NCBI GenBank assembly: GCA_003162635.1
Contig: PMNE01000060.1
Span: 82,720-115,714 of the forward strand
From: Ignavibacteriota bacterium
GTDB taxonomy: Bacteria > Bacteroidota > Ignavibacteria > UBA10030 > UBA6906
DNA length: 32,995 nucleotides
Direction of reading: 5' to 3'
Part shown: one piece after another, positions 1 through 9,023 of the stretch
Position numbering within the stretch: the stretch's first letter is position 1
How the letters are laid out: each line of letters starts with the position of its first letter
The notes under the pieces: model-generated
Told to the model about the DNA's origin: nothing
Database searches by the model: none
Seen by the model: only the letters and a program-made list of their open reading frames with translations
Program-made: the position numbers and the translations under genes

Positions 1-908
1 ATGATGCCGATGCCGCCGACGAAGAGCGAGAGACCGGTGATGAAAAGACCGATCGAGGCGATGACCAAACTGATGGGTGCGAAGGTCTGCGTGAGAATTT
101 CCTGCTGGTTGATGTTGAAATCATTCGGCTTCCCGGGCGCAAGGTTCCGGATCGTCCGCATGATCCCTTCAAGCTCCAGCTTGGCATCCTCCATATGGTC
201 CAGATCGATCACTTTCACCTGAATGGTCGCGTCGCGTTTCGTGCCGTAATGACTCTCAAAGGAGAAGAGGGGAATGAAAATGCGCGTATCGCAGGTAAAC
301 TCGCCGAACATTCCTCCCTGTTTCTCGAACACGCCGATCACCGTGTACGGGAACCCCGCCACCCGGATCGTCTTCCCGATGGGATCCTCGTGGGTGAAGA
401 GATTCTCGGCCACCGTCGCGCCAATGGCAGCCACCGGCCTCCCGCCGCTCGATTCCTCCACCGTGAAGAACCGGCCGTCCGCAAGGGTCGAGCCGGCCGT
501 CGCAAGATATTCCCAGGTCGTCCCGCTGACGAGCGCCCCCTCCATACTATTGCTTCCGTAGGCCGTACGCCGGCGGGTGGTCACGACGGGAGCCACTGCC
601 GCCGTGTACAGCGACTGGCGCTCGACACGGGGCGCGTATGTCACCTCAAGATTTCGCCGGTTCCGGAACGTCGACCAATCATCGTTCGACACCCAGGGGA
701 AGCGCTGGATGTAGAGAACGTCCGTGCCGAATGCCGCCGCACTTCGCGCGAACGCACGGTTCACCCCTTCGATCGCGGTCGACATCAGCGTTACCGATAC
801 GATGCCGATGACGATACCGAGGGTCGTGAGAACGGACCGCATCTTGTTCGCACGGATCGCGCGGAACGAGATCGCCAGCCCCTCTTTTAGCTCCGTCAGG
901 AAATACAT
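1..908 (-). CDS. MacB-like ABC transporter permease, N-terminal part (cut by window edge)
   Basis: Translating the minus strand from ATG at 908 gives an open frame of 302 codons that runs off the left edge. It begins MYFLTELKEGLAIS. A first membrane segment follows (about residues 24-48, with LTTLGIVIGIVSV), then a long extracytoplasmic region, then a second hydrophobic segment near the edge (ISLVIASIGLFITGLSLFVG). This is the MacB/FtsX-type layout: one membrane helix, a periplasmic MacB_PCD domain, then a C-terminal FtsX core that lies mostly outside the window. GGGGAG sits 5 bases before the ATG. The ATPase gene ends 15 bases upstream, so the two are surely co-transcribed. The expected role is the inner-membrane part of a tripartite exporter of peptides, macrolides, lipids or other substrates; the substrate cannot be told from sequence. 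Confidence 0.9.
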   Translation of the reverse strand, partial: MYFLTELKEGLAISFRAIRANKMRSVLTTLGIVIGIVSVTLMSTAIEGVNRAFARSAAAFGTDVLYIQRFPWVSNDDWSTFRNRRNLEVTYAPRVERQSLYTAAVAPVVTTRRRTAYGSNSMEGALVSGTTWEYLATAGSTLADGRFFTVEESSGGRPVAAIGATVAENLFTHEDPIGKTIRVAGFPYTVIGVFEKQGGMFGEFTCDTRIFIPLFSFESHYGTKRDATIQVKVIDLDHMEDAKLELEGIMRTIRNLAPGKPNDFNINQQEILTQTFAPISLVIASIGLFITGLSLFVGGIGI

Positions 909-923
909 GACATCTCCCCGTTC

Positions 924-1643
924 TTAGGAGGCCTGCGCTCTCTGGTAGATCCGCCGGTTCTTTACCGGTTCATCGCTTTCGATCTTCCCGTCCCGAAGCC
1001 GGATTGTCCGGTAGGCATGTTCGGCAATCTCCGCCTCATGTGTCACGAGGATGATCGTGTTTCCCTGTTTGTGCAGATCCTCGAACAGCATCATGATCTC
1101 CTCCCCCGTTTTCGAGTCGAGGTTTCCCGTCGGTTCGTCCGCCAGGATGATCGAGGGACGCGTCACGAGTGCCCGCGCAACGGCCACCCGCTGACGCTGA
1201 CCGCCGGAGAGCTCGTTCGGTTTGTGGTGGATCCTGTCGCCGAGCTGAACGTGCGTCAGCGTTTCCTGGGCACGGCGCTTCCTCTCGGCCGAGGGGACGC
1301 CCGCATAGATGAGGGGAAGCTCGACGTTATGAAGACTGTCGGAACGGGCCAGGAGGTTGAACGTCTGGAACACGAACCCGATTTCCTTGTTCCGGATCCT
1401 CGCCAGAGCGTTATCGTCCATATCGCTGACGTTGAGGCCGTTGAAGAGGTATTGGCCGGAGGTCGGCGTATCGAGACAGCCGATAATGTTCATCAAAGTC
1501 GATTTCCCGGACCCCGATGGCCCCATAATGGCCACATATTCGTTCTTCTGAATCGCAAGGGACACGCCCTGGAGTGCCATAACCTGCTCGGCCCCTCCCA
1601 TGTCATATGCCTTGACGATGTTCTTCAATTCGATGACGCTCAT
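924..1643 (-). CDS. ABC transporter ATP-binding protein (MacB/LolD type)
   Basis: A 239-residue ATPase with all the ABC landmarks: Walker [10 protein letters not shown] at residues 41-49, Q-loop Gln93, signature LSGGQ at 145-149, Walker B IILADE at 165-170 and the switch His at 202. The sequence belongs to the LolD/MacB branch that pairs with FtsX-like permeases. A GTG two codons upstream (1649) is an alternative start, but the SD sequence GGGAG lies 7 bases before the ATG at 1643 and would be too close to the GTG. It sits between the adaptor and permease genes and should energise that exporter from the cytoplasmic face. Confidence 0.93.
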   Translation of the reverse strand: MSVIELKNIVKAYDMGGAEQVMALQGVSLAIQKNEYVAIMGPSGSGKSTLMNIIGCLDTPTSGQYLFNGLNVSDMDDNALARIRNKEIGFVFQTFNLLARSDSLHNVELPLIYAGVPSAERKRRAQETLTHVQLGDRIHHKPNELSGGQRQRVAVARALVTRPSIILADEPTGNLDSKTGEEIMMLFEDLHKQGNTIILVTHEAEIAEHAYRTIRLRDGKIESDEPVKNRRIYQRAQAS

Positions 1644-1674
1644 TCTCACTCTCCCGTTATGCGTATGTCATTCT

Positions 1675-2940
1675 TCACGATTGCTCACCGGAGGGTTTCG
1701 GCCCCCCCTTGTGCTGCTCTTCGATGCGTACCTTCATGCCGTCTTCCAGCTCCCTGTTGATGGCCTTGTAACTGCCGGAGACCACTTGCGCACCCTCGGC
1801 CACTCCTTCGGTAATCTCCACATACTGGTCGCTGCTGATGCCACGTTTCACGGGCATGGCCTTGACCACGCCGTTGTCCACCACGAACACGATTTCCTTC
1901 GGCTTGTTTTCGGTCTTCGCCTTCGCGTTGTTCGCGGCAACGGCGCCCCCCTGCTCACCCTCGGCCGCTGGCTGCTTCGTCTCCGTCTTTGCGGCACGCG
2001 TCGTGACCGACTGGATCGGCACGGTAAGGACGTTCTGCTTGGTTTCCGTTTCCACGTCAGCCGTCATCGACATCCCCGGCCGCAGCGTCATGTCCTTGTC
2101 AACCACCCGCATCTTCACCTGGAAATTCGTCACTTCCTCCTGCGTCCCGGTGCCCGTGGAACGCGCCGTGTTGGCAATCTCATAGACCACCGCATTGACC
2201 TTCCGATTGGGAAACGCATCGATCGCGATCCGGGCAGTGTCGCCGACCGAGACCAGGATGACATCCGTTTCGCTCACGTCGACCCTTGCCTCCATGCGGG
2301 AGAGATCAGCGATGGTCATGACCTCCGTCCCCTGAAATTGATTCGTCCCGAGCACCCGCTCACCGAGTTCCGAATTGAGCTGGCTGACCGTTCCGTCCAT
2401 CGGCGAGAGGATGGTCGTCTTGCGCAGGTTCTCCTCCGCCTGGTTCACGTAGGCCGCGGCCTGTGCATTGGATGCCTGCGCCGACTCATAGTCCGCCCGC
2501 GCCTGGTCGAAATCCGATTGAGAGACGAGATTCTTTTCAACAAGGGTCTTGGCCCGCCGGAACGCGAGCTCAGCCTTCGTGAGAATCGCCTTCGTCTGAA
2601 GCAACCCCGCCGTGGATTGGTCGCGCTGGGCGATGTACACATCCGGCTTGATCTTCAGAAGGAGATCCCCCTTCTTGACCCTGTCACCTTCCTTCACGGG
2701 AAGCGACACGATCTCGCCGCTCACCTCCGGTGAGATCTTCACCTGCACCTCCGGCTGAATCTTGCCCGTGGCAGTGACAACCTGGGTCAGGGTCCGAGGC
2801 GTGACTTTCTCCACCTGGACTGGTGTGATGACATCTTTCTTGCTCCCCAGGAAGATCACGAGTCCCACTGCGATGAGGACGAGGACAATCAAGGAGATGA
2901 TGATCACATTCTTCTTTGTCTTTTTCCCATTCGTTGCCAT
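1675..2940 (-). CDS. Periplasmic adaptor subunit (HlyD/MacA family)
   Basis: 421 residues. A basic N-terminus is followed by a single membrane helix at about 12-32 (VIIISLIVLVLIAVGLVIFL). Next comes the first half of a biotinyl/lipoyl-like domain (PVKEGDRVKKGDLLLKI), a long alpha-helical hairpin rich in Gln, Ala and Glu, the second half-motif, a beta-barrel domain and a C-terminal membrane-proximal domain. This is the membrane fusion protein layout that bridges an inner-membrane transporter to a TolC-like channel. AGGAG lies 9 bases before the ATG. The gene is 27 bases downstream of the outer membrane factor and upstream of the ATPase, as expected for a MacA-like partner. An Ala/Lys/Glu-rich insert at roughly 325-350 looks disordered. 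Confidence 0.92.
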   Translation of the reverse strand: MATNGKKTKKNVIIISLIVLVLIAVGLVIFLGSKKDVITPVQVEKVTPRTLTQVVTATGKIQPEVQVKISPEVSGEIVSLPVKEGDRVKKGDLLLKIKPDVYIAQRDQSTAGLLQTKAILTKAELAFRRAKTLVEKNLVSQSDFDQARADYESAQASNAQAAAYVNQAEENLRKTTILSPMDGTVSQLNSELGERVLGTNQFQGTEVMTIADLSRMEARVDVSETDVILVSVGDTARIAIDAFPNRKVNAVVYEIANTARSTGTGTQEEVTNFQVKMRVVDKDMTLRPGMSMTADVETETKQNVLTVPIQSVTTRAAKTETKQPAAEGEQGGAVAANNAKAKTENKPKEIVFVVDNGVVKAMPVKRGISSDQYVEITEGVAEGAQVVSGSYKAINRELEDGMKVRIEEQHKGGPKPSGEQS

Positions 2941-2967
2941 CCGTTGTCACTCCTATGCGTGAAGAAT

Positions 2968-4317
2968 TTAGTACGACCGCTCACCAAGCATGTACTCCAC
3001 ATTGCGCTTGGCGGTGACGTAATTGTAGACCGAATTTACCAGATTCGCCTGTGCGGACACAAGCGTTGTGTTGGCAGTGTAGAGATCGAGAAGGGTGCCT
3101 GCCCCCAGATTGTACCGCTCCTCGGCGATCTTGCTATCCTCAGAGGCGGAGACGACCCCCTTCTGGCTCACTTCGTACTGCTTGCGCGCCGCTTCGAGAT
3201 CGAGCAATGCATTCTTCAACTGCGCGTTGATATCCCGCTCCGCCTGGACCAAACTGATCTCCGCGATGCGCCGGCCGGCGATCGCAGACTGCAGAGAGAG
3301 GTTCGTCTGAAATCCATCAAAGATGGTCCAGCGGACATTAAGCCCCCAGTTGATGGTTTTGTTGTCGCGGAGGCTGCTGAGTTGATCGCTGGAAAGACCG
3401 TATCCCACTGAAGCGGACAACGAGGGGAAATAGCCGCTCCGGGCCATTGTCACACCTGAACTTGCCGCGTCGAATGATTCCTTCGCTCCGAGGTAATCGG
3501 GGCGGGACAGAAGAGCCCGCTTCGACAACCCGGCGAAATCACCGAGGTGGGCGGTGGTTGAATCGAGATCGGCTTGTTCGATCTCCAACGCTATCGAGGA
3601 ATCCGCGAAGGTGTACTCCTTCTCCGGATCCAGGCCAACCAGGGCAACGAGATTCGTTCTTGCCTTGTCAAAACTGTTCTGCGACGTGATAAGGGCGAGC
3701 TCATCGGTTGCCACGGCAGACTGCTGGCGGTACACATCTGCCATCGCCGCCGAGCCAACCTTGTTCGATTCCGTGATGCGCTCAAGCTGACGCTGGTCGC
3801 GCTTGAGCGTTTCGTCGGCTACCTTCACCAGTTGTCCATTCCGCAACACATCCAGATAGTTGCTTTGGACCTGAAAGACAATGCTCTGGCGCGTCCTGAC
3901 GGTAGCGTGGACGGCGGCATCAGACCTGGAACCCGCCTGGCCCACCAAGGCCTGCTTCGAGAGCCCGTCGAAAAGAACGAGGCCCGCACTGAGCCCCGCG
4001 TCAAAACTCGTCGTCGTGGTTCGCGACGGCGGAAGGAGGAACGTCCCACCCCCGACACTCGCAGTGCTTGCGGCCGCCCGGTCTGTCTGGTATCGATTCC
4101 ATCCGCCGGAGGCAGAAACCGAAGGCAGATAGCCGCCGTACGCAGCGGTCAAGCCTGCCGCGGCTGAGCTGGCATTTGCATCCGACTGAATGATGCTGGA
4201 GTTGTTTACCAACGCTACCTGAATCGCCTGGTCCAGACCCATGACTACTTCCTGCGCCTGCACGGCGGCCCCCCCAAGCACACACAGGCCTACCACAGCC
4301 GCTTTCACGAATCGCAT
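2968..4317 (-). CDS. TolC-family outer membrane efflux protein
   Basis: 449 residues from the chosen start. The N-terminus MRFVKAAVVGLCVLGGAAVQAQ is a clear signal peptide, and GAGGAG sits 6 bases before this ATG. The open frame continues 23 codons further upstream, but that extension would bury the signal peptide. Two repeats of long heptad-like helices rich in Ala, Ser, Gln and Leu follow, as in the outer membrane efflux family (OEP). The GAGTLLDLY and VSAQANLVNSVYNY stretches near the C-terminus are typical. It should form the trimeric outer membrane channel for the MacAB-like pump encoded just downstream. It starts 65 bases after the CCA-adding enzyme gene, probably in the same transcript. 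Confidence 0.92.
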   Translation of the reverse strand: MRFVKAAVVGLCVLGGAAVQAQEVVMGLDQAIQVALVNNSSIIQSDANASSAAAGLTAAYGGYLPSVSASGGWNRYQTDRAAASTASVGGGTFLLPPSRTTTTSFDAGLSAGLVLFDGLSKQALVGQAGSRSDAAVHATVRTRQSIVFQVQSNYLDVLRNGQLVKVADETLKRDQRQLERITESNKVGSAAMADVYRQQSAVATDELALITSQNSFDKARTNLVALVGLDPEKEYTFADSSIALEIEQADLDSTTAHLGDFAGLSKRALLSRPDYLGAKESFDAASSGVTMARSGYFPSLSASVGYGLSSDQLSSLRDNKTINWGLNVRWTIFDGFQTNLSLQSAIAGRRIAEISLVQAERDINAQLKNALLDLEAARKQYEVSQKGVVSASEDSKIAEERYNLGAGTLLDLYTANTTLVSAQANLVNSVYNYVTAKRNVEYMLGERSY

Positions 4318-4382
4318 AGTGTACTCCTCGAATGGGAATTGCTGGTGATAGTGTAGTTTAACGGCATCAAAAATGGATTGTT

Positions 4383-5786
4383 TCACAAGACAGTGTCTTT
4401 AATAGAGAGAAGGTATGCCAAAGCCGCATCATGTTCGTTGGGGATCTTCCCATCAAGAATGGCCTCTTCAATGGCTTTTTTCAGCGTCCCCACGGCCCGA
4501 CCCGGGTCAATCCGGCAAACGGCCATAATCTCTTCACCCTTCACCGGCGGCTGCCAGTTGCGGAGGCGATCCCTCTCCTCCACTTCCCTGATCTTCTGGA
4601 CCACGTTGTCGTAGTTGCCCAGGTACCGGCGGATAAGCGCCGGATTCTTCGATGTGATATCCGCCCTGCAGAGGACCATCAGGTCGTCGGTATCGACCCC
4701 CGCCTCAAAGACCAGGCGGCGGACCGCGGAATCGGTCACGATGGTGTCCACGAGAGCCATCGGCCGGAGATGAAGGCGGACAAGTTTCTCCACATATGGG
4801 AGATGATCAAGAGGAAGCTTCATCCTCTGAAAGATCTTCTTCATCATGCGGGCACCGATATCCTCATGCCCGTGGAATGTCCAGCCCAGTCCTTCCTTGA
4901 ACGCCTTCGTCTTCGGTTTGGCGATATCGTGCACCAGCGCGGCGAACCGGAGCCAGAGGTTTCCGGAGACGCTTGCGACGTTGTCCACGACGACGCACGT
5001 GTGCAGGAAGACGTCCTTGTGGTGATGGTCTTTCCGCTGATCGACGCCGGCCATCTGGGCGATCTCCGGAAAAACAATGTGGAGCACGCCGGTATCGAAC
5101 AACAGGCGGAGGCCGACGGACGGAAGAGGCGACCTGAGGATCTTCAGAAACTCATCGGTCACGCGTTCCTGCGAAACCACGGAAAGCCGCTCGCGCATCT
5201 TCTTCACCGCAGCGAGCGTTTCCGGAGAGACGGTAAACCCAAGTTGGGCGGCAAAACGGATCGCCCGCAGGATTCGGAGCGGATCGTCTTCGAACGTCTG
5301 TTCCGGATCGAGCGGCGTACGCAGCAGTCGCGCTGCGATGTCGGCCCGCCCGCCAAACGGGTCAAGGAGCGTCCCGTAGGAGTCACCGTTGATGGAAGCA
5401 GCGATAGCGTTTACCGTGAAATCCCGGCGGCGGAGATCGTCATCCATCGTTCCGGCAGTCACATCGGGGTTGCGCGAATCGGCAGTATATCGTTCACGCC
5501 GCGCCCCGACAAACTCCACCTTCCCCCCCGGGAGGGGAACGGCTGCAGTCCCGAATCTTTCAAACGGAACCACCGTCGGCGCGCCGATGTCTTCCGCAAA
5601 TTCCCTCGCAAATGCAATCCCGTCCCCCATCACGACGATATCGATATCCTGATCTTCGCGCCCCAGAATCGAATCGCGGACATATCCGCCGACAACGTAG
5701 ACCCTGCGTCCCGTCCGGTCTGCAAGGGCGCCGATCCGCCGCAGGAGAGGACTGGGAAGGGAAATATGCTCCACCGCACCGGCCAT
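4383..5786 (-). CDS. cca: CCA-adding enzyme / poly(A) polymerase family protein with HD domain
   Basis: 467 residues. The class II nucleotidyltransferase head is plain: GGYVRD at 33-38, the metal-binding DIDIVV at 47-52, RRRDFTVNA at about 119-127 and then DDPLRILRAIRFA. A C-terminal HD-type domain follows (ALVHDIAKP, with FHGHEDIGA after it). The family adds or repairs the 3' CCA of tRNAs, or in some relatives adds poly(A). The one tRNA gene in this window has no encoded CCA, so such an enzyme is required. The ATG overlaps the upstream oxidoreductase stop codon by one base (TGATG), which suggests translational coupling. Residues alone do not separate full CCA addition from A-adding or CC-adding activity. 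Confidence 0.92.
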   Translation of the reverse strand: MAGAVEHISLPSPLLRRIGALADRTGRRVYVVGGYVRDSILGREDQDIDIVVMGDGIAFAREFAEDIGAPTVVPFERFGTAAVPLPGGKVEFVGARRERYTADSRNPDVTAGTMDDDLRRRDFTVNAIAASINGDSYGTLLDPFGGRADIAARLLRTPLDPEQTFEDDPLRILRAIRFAAQLGFTVSPETLAAVKKMRERLSVVSQERVTDEFLKILRSPLPSVGLRLLFDTGVLHIVFPEIAQMAGVDQRKDHHHKDVFLHTCVVVDNVASVSGNLWLRFAALVHDIAKPKTKAFKEGLGWTFHGHEDIGARMMKKIFQRMKLPLDHLPYVEKLVRLHLRPMALVDTIVTDSAVRRLVFEAGVDTDDLMVLCRADITSKNPALIRRYLGNYDNVVQKIREVEERDRLRNWQPPVKGEEIMAVCRIDPGRAVGTLKKAIEEAILDGKIPNEHDAALAYLLSIKDTVL

Positions 5787-6778
5787 CAGATCTTAAAATG
5801 CTGCTGATCGATTTTCTTTATGATCTCATTCGCCACTTCCAACGCATGCCGCCCGTCCTCCCCGCTGACCACGGGAGGTGTGCCGGAAGCAACACACTTC
5901 ACAAAAAGCTCGAGTTCGAGTCGGAGGGCGTTCACCTCCTTCACCGGAGGCTGTTCAAACACAATTCGCCTCTTGTGCGCCCCCGACCCGATTTCTCCCA
6001 GCATCATGGTCCCTTTCTTCTCGGGCTCATTCTCTCCCACCAGTCGGAAAACCTCGGCCGTCCCTTCCGAAAAATCGATCGAGAGATATGCATTCTTTTG
6101 AAACAGGCGCATCTTCCGCATCTTCCGTTGCGATATTCTGCTGGCGGTCACATTGGCGACACATCCGTTCTCGAACTGAAGACGCGCGTTCGCGATATCC
6201 ACACTTTCCGAGACGACAGCGACGCCGTTCGCTTCCACAGCACGGACCGGCGACTTGACAAAGCTGAGGATCAGATCGATGTCGTGGATCATCAGGTCCA
6301 GGACGACCGTGACGTCCGTCCCGCGTGGATTGAACTGCGCGAGCCGGTGGGATTCGACGAACATGGGGGCGATCGTGTAATGCTCCAGCGCGAGGATGGC
6401 GGGGTTGAAGCGCTCGATATGCCCCACCTGGAGACAAAGGCCGCGTTCGGCCGCCGCGCGGCAGAGCCGGTCCGCTTCATCGATGGACTGCGTGATCGGC
6501 TTCTCAAGAAAGACGTGTTTTCCTCCCGCCAGCGCCTCCATCGCCACCGCGTAATGGGCGCTCGTGCTGGTGGCAATGGTGACCGCATCGGTCCGGCCCA
6601 GCAGTTCTGCCACACTTGCCGCTGCACTCGTTCTGCATTGCGACGCCACCTCCCGGGCTCTCTCCGGGTCAAGATCAAAGACTCCGGCGAGCACCGCACC
6701 GGGGATATCCGCAAGCATCTTGGCGTGGAGTGATCCGAGGTGGCCTACCCCGATCACTCCCACACGCACGCATTCCAT
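5786..6778 (-). CDS. Gfo/Idh/MocA-family NAD(P)-dependent oxidoreductase
   Basis: 330 residues. A Rossmann fold starts at once, with the dinucleotide motif GVGHLG at 10-15. The family motif EKP is at 92-94 and a conserved HDIDLIL segment sits in the C-terminal substrate domain. The SRISQRKMRKMR stretch recalls the subgroup seen near lipid A genes (GnnA-like UDP-GlcNAc 3-dehydrogenases), but that is only resemblance from memory; no lpx gene is in view and the substrate is not assigned. It leads a probable operon with cca and the efflux genes and has its own promoter upstream. Confidence 0.88.
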   Translation of the reverse strand: MECVRVGVIGVGHLGSLHAKMLADIPGAVLAGVFDLDPERAREVASQCRTSAAASVAELLGRTDAVTIATSTSAHYAVAMEALAGGKHVFLEKPITQSIDEADRLCRAAAERGLCLQVGHIERFNPAILALEHYTIAPMFVESHRLAQFNPRGTDVTVVLDLMIHDIDLILSFVKSPVRAVEANGVAVVSESVDIANARLQFENGCVANVTASRISQRKMRKMRLFQKNAYLSIDFSEGTAEVFRLVGENEPEKKGTMMLGEIGSGAHKRRIVFEQPPVKEVNALRLELELFVKCVASGTPPVVSGEDGRHALEVANEIIKKIDQQHFKI

Positions 6779-6823
6779 ACCTCACATCCTTTTCCCGATC
6801 GTTACGCGACGATCATATCAACA

Positions 6824-6852
6824 AATATACCCATAACCCCGCCGAATATCAA
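6824..6852 (-). promoter_or_regulatory. Sigma-70-type promoter for the oxidoreductase-cca-efflux operon
   Basis: On the minus strand TTGATA (6852-6847) and TATATT (6829-6824) are 17 bases apart. The predicted transcript start is about 40 bases before the ATG at 6778. It faces away from a promoter for the plus-strand methyltransferase gene. Confidence 0.6.
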
Positions 6853-6865
6853 TGAATGCGGTTCC

Positions 6866-6894
6866 TTGCAATTCGGGCCCCATTGTGATACATT
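6866..6894 (+). promoter_or_regulatory. Sigma-70-type promoter for the RlmI-like gene
   Basis: TTGCAA (6866-6871) and TACATT (6889-6894) have a 17-base spacer. The predicted start point, near 6901, is only about 3 bases before the ATG at 6904, so the transcript would be leaderless or nearly so. Confidence 0.45.
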
Positions 6895-6903
6895 TTATGA
6901 CAT

Positions 6904-8088
6904 ATGATACAAGCGCGTCTCCACAAACAGATTCACCTCCGGAACAAGGAGGAACATCGAATAATCGCCGGGCATCCGTGGGTTTTCAGCAATGAAATCC
7001 GTGAAGCACGGGGGGAACCTGCGATCGGCGACGTTGTCGAGGTCTTCTCGGCGCGCGGACTCCCCCTTGGCGTCGGCTTGTACAACCCCCATTCGCTGAT
7101 CGCGGTCCGCCTTCTTTCAACGAGTCCGGTGGAAATCGACCGGGAGTTCCTCCGGGCGAGGATCGCTGATGCTCTTGCTTTGCGCGAGGGCCTCTATCCG
7201 GGCGAGTCGACGTACCGCCTCGTCCATGGCGAAGGAGATTTTCTCTCCGGGCTGGTGATCGACCGGTTCGGCGATCAGTTTGCAGTGCAGACGTTCGCGT
7301 ACGGGATGGAGCTGCGGCTTCCCCTCGTGTGCGAGATCCTTGAAGAAATGTTCCATCCTTCCGCCATTGTGGCGAGGAATGATTCACCACTTCGTGCGCT
7401 GGAGAACCTCCCCTCATACCGAAAGGTCCTGGCGGGAGAGGCCGGGCCCGTTGTTATTGAAGAACGGGGAGTGAAGTATGGTCTTGACCTCCGGGAAGGA
7501 CAGAAAACGGGGTTCTTCCTCGACCAGCGCGAGAACCGCGCGGCCCTTGCCCGCTACTGTGCTGGGAAGAAGGTGTTGGACGGATTCTGCAACGACGGCG
7601 GCTTCTCGCTGACAGCAGCCAGAGCGGGGGCCTCGAGCGTCCTCGGGGTCGACATTTCGGACGAAGCGGTTGCGCGTGCACGGTCGAACGCCGCCATCAA
7701 TGGAATCGCCAATGTGCAATTTGAAACCGGCGACATGTTTGCGATGTTGAAGACGCTGTCGGAGCACGAAGAGAAGTTTGATGTGATCGTGCTCGACCCG
7801 CCTTCGTTCACAAGGACGAAAAAGAACGTGCAGACGGCGAAGAAAGGATACAGGGATCTCCATGCAGCAGCACTGCCGCTCCTTCCGCGCGGAGGAATAC
7901 TGCTGACGGCATCGTGCTCGCATCACATTCTTCCGGAAGTCTTCCTGGAGCTCGTGGACGAAGCGGTACGGAAAGCGGGGCGGCAGCTTCAGCTGCTCGA
8001 ATGGCGCGGGGCGGCACCCGATCACCCGACACTCCCGGCCGTTCCTGAAACCCAGTATTTAAAGGCGGGGATCTTCCGGATACTCTGA
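6904..8088 (+). CDS. Class I SAM-dependent rRNA methyltransferase (RlmI-like)
   Basis: 394 residues. The N-terminal ~80 residues form a PUA-like RNA-binding domain (HPWVFSNEI is the family hallmark). A central domain precedes a Rossmann-type methyltransferase with the SAM loop FCNDGG at 228-233, LDPPSF at about 297-302 and a candidate catalytic Cys in ASCSHH at 338. RlmI methylates C1962 of 23S rRNA to m5C, and relatives of the same layout act on rRNA. The usual family form of the SAM loop is FCYTGG, so the Asn-Asp version is a small deviation. No SD is seen before the ATG, which fits a near-leaderless message. Family membership is sure; the exact target base is inferred. Confidence 0.9.
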   Translation: MIQARLHKQIHLRNKEEHRIIAGHPWVFSNEIREARGEPAIGDVVEVFSARGLPLGVGLYNPHSLIAVRLLSTSPVEIDREFLRARIADALALREGLYPGESTYRLVHGEGDFLSGLVIDRFGDQFAVQTFAYGMELRLPLVCEILEEMFHPSAIVARNDSPLRALENLPSYRKVLAGEAGPVVIEERGVKYGLDLREGQKTGFFLDQRENRAALARYCAGKKVLDGFCNDGGFSLTAARAGASSVLGVDISDEAVARARSNAAINGIANVQFETGDMFAMLKTLSEHEEKFDVIVLDPPSFTRTKKNVQTAKKGYRDLHAAALPLLPRGGILLTASCSHHILPEVFLELVDEAVRKAGRQLQLLEWRGAAPDHPTLPAVPETQYLKAGIFRIL

Positions 8089-8137
8089 TGACCGTCGCAT
8101 TGGAGCGTTCCATGAAAAGAAGAGAGGAGGAGGAAAA

Positions 8138-8869
8138 ATGAGCCGCTTTTTGTTGTGCGCTTCCTTTGGGATCATCCTGGGTTCAGCGCAGCCGGCCGTC
8201 GCAGCGATTACCTGCATGAATGCGGAATCGGACAGTCACCCATCTCCCGCCCCGCCGGCCGCGATAAGGAACTACTGGGGGGTCGATCTGCTCGTCTCGA
8301 CGGGCGGGTTTGGGCTCGGGATGTTTTACCGGAGGGAATTCGACCCGGACCTGTGCGGGTTCATTGATTTCTCCGTCTCAGAGGCGGCCGACGAAAGGGA
8401 GGTCACTCAATTCGATTATTACGGCCAGCCCTATATTACGGGAAAGTTGAATCGCTTTTTTGTCCTCCCGCTCATGGCTGGAGTCCAATACCGGCTCTTT
8501 CGCGAGGACATCGTGGACTCGTTCCGGCCCTTCGTCAATGCGGCGGTCGGGCCAACGCTCATCTATATGAGCCCCTACGCGGAATTCGTGAATAACGCAG
8601 ACGGCACGACTTCGGAACAGCAGGTGGAGTTTTTCCACAGTCTCGGCAGGGGGACGCCCCACTACACGGCATCCGCCTATATCGGATTCGGGGCAAATTT
8701 CGGTTCCGAGAAGAGCAGCGTGTATGGGATCAACTTCCGCTACTATTTTACCTACCTTCTGGGAGACGGCCTTCCGTCGATGTACGACCCCAATACGTTT
8801 GCCCTCTCCTCGCGGAAGAAAGACTTCGGCGGCTTCTTCATTACGCTGAACATCGGAATGGGCTCTTGA
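8138..8869 (+). CDS. Outer membrane beta-barrel-like protein of unknown function
   Basis: 243 residues. The first ~23 are a signal peptide (MSRFLLCASFGIILGS, cleavage near AVAA). The rest is rich in Gly and aromatic residues with alternating polar/hydrophobic strands (FGLGMFYRREF, YRLFREDIVDSFRPFVNAAVG, FGGFFITLNIGMG). It ends in a Gly/Phe-rich strand, as small outer membrane barrels do. A purine-rich SD stretch (GAGGAGGAGG) lies just before the ATG. It starts 49 bases after the methyltransferase gene and may be co-transcribed. No specific family was recognised; porin-like or structural roles are equally possible. Confidence 0.75.
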   Translation: MSRFLLCASFGIILGSAQPAVAAITCMNAESDSHPSPAPPAAIRNYWGVDLLVSTGGFGLGMFYRREFDPDLCGFIDFSVSEAADEREVTQFDYYGQPYITGKLNRFFVLPLMAGVQYRLFREDIVDSFRPFVNAAVGPTLIYMSPYAEFVNNADGTTSEQQVEFFHSLGRGTPHYTASAYIGFGANFGSEKSSVYGINFRYYFTYLLGDGLPSMYDPNTFALSSRKKDFGGFFITLNIGMGS

Positions 8870-8973
8870 ATGGCGAAAGGCACTGGCACACACTCCGGAT
8901 CTCCCCTAAACCCGTCGAGGTACCAATGCCTTTCAGGTGTTACGCGTGTGCAAGCTACACACTCCGTGAATGC

Positions 8974-9012
8974 CGCGTGGTGACGGGCATCACCCACCGC
9001 GTCATTGACGCG
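8974..9012. other. Two adjacent inverted repeats between convergent genes
   Basis: The first hairpin pairs 8974-8983 with 8990-9001, with a bulged C. The second is a perfect 6-bp stem, CGCGTC/GACGCG, at 8998-9012. They lie just past the uvrA stop and downstream of the plus-strand barrel gene. Neither strand has a good T-run, so a transcript-end or mRNA-stabilising role is only a guess. Confidence 0.4.
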
Positions 9013-9023
9013 CGGCTTTCCCT

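Noticed and set aside
1600-2733. Plus-strand open frame of 377 codons opposite the adaptor gene
   Set aside because: The minus strand encodes a full HlyD-family protein; the plus frame is Arg/His/Leu-rich with no domain and no SD.
4431-5807. Plus-strand open frame of 458 codons opposite cca
   Set aside because: Antisense to conserved motifs of the CCA enzyme; composition is non-protein-like.
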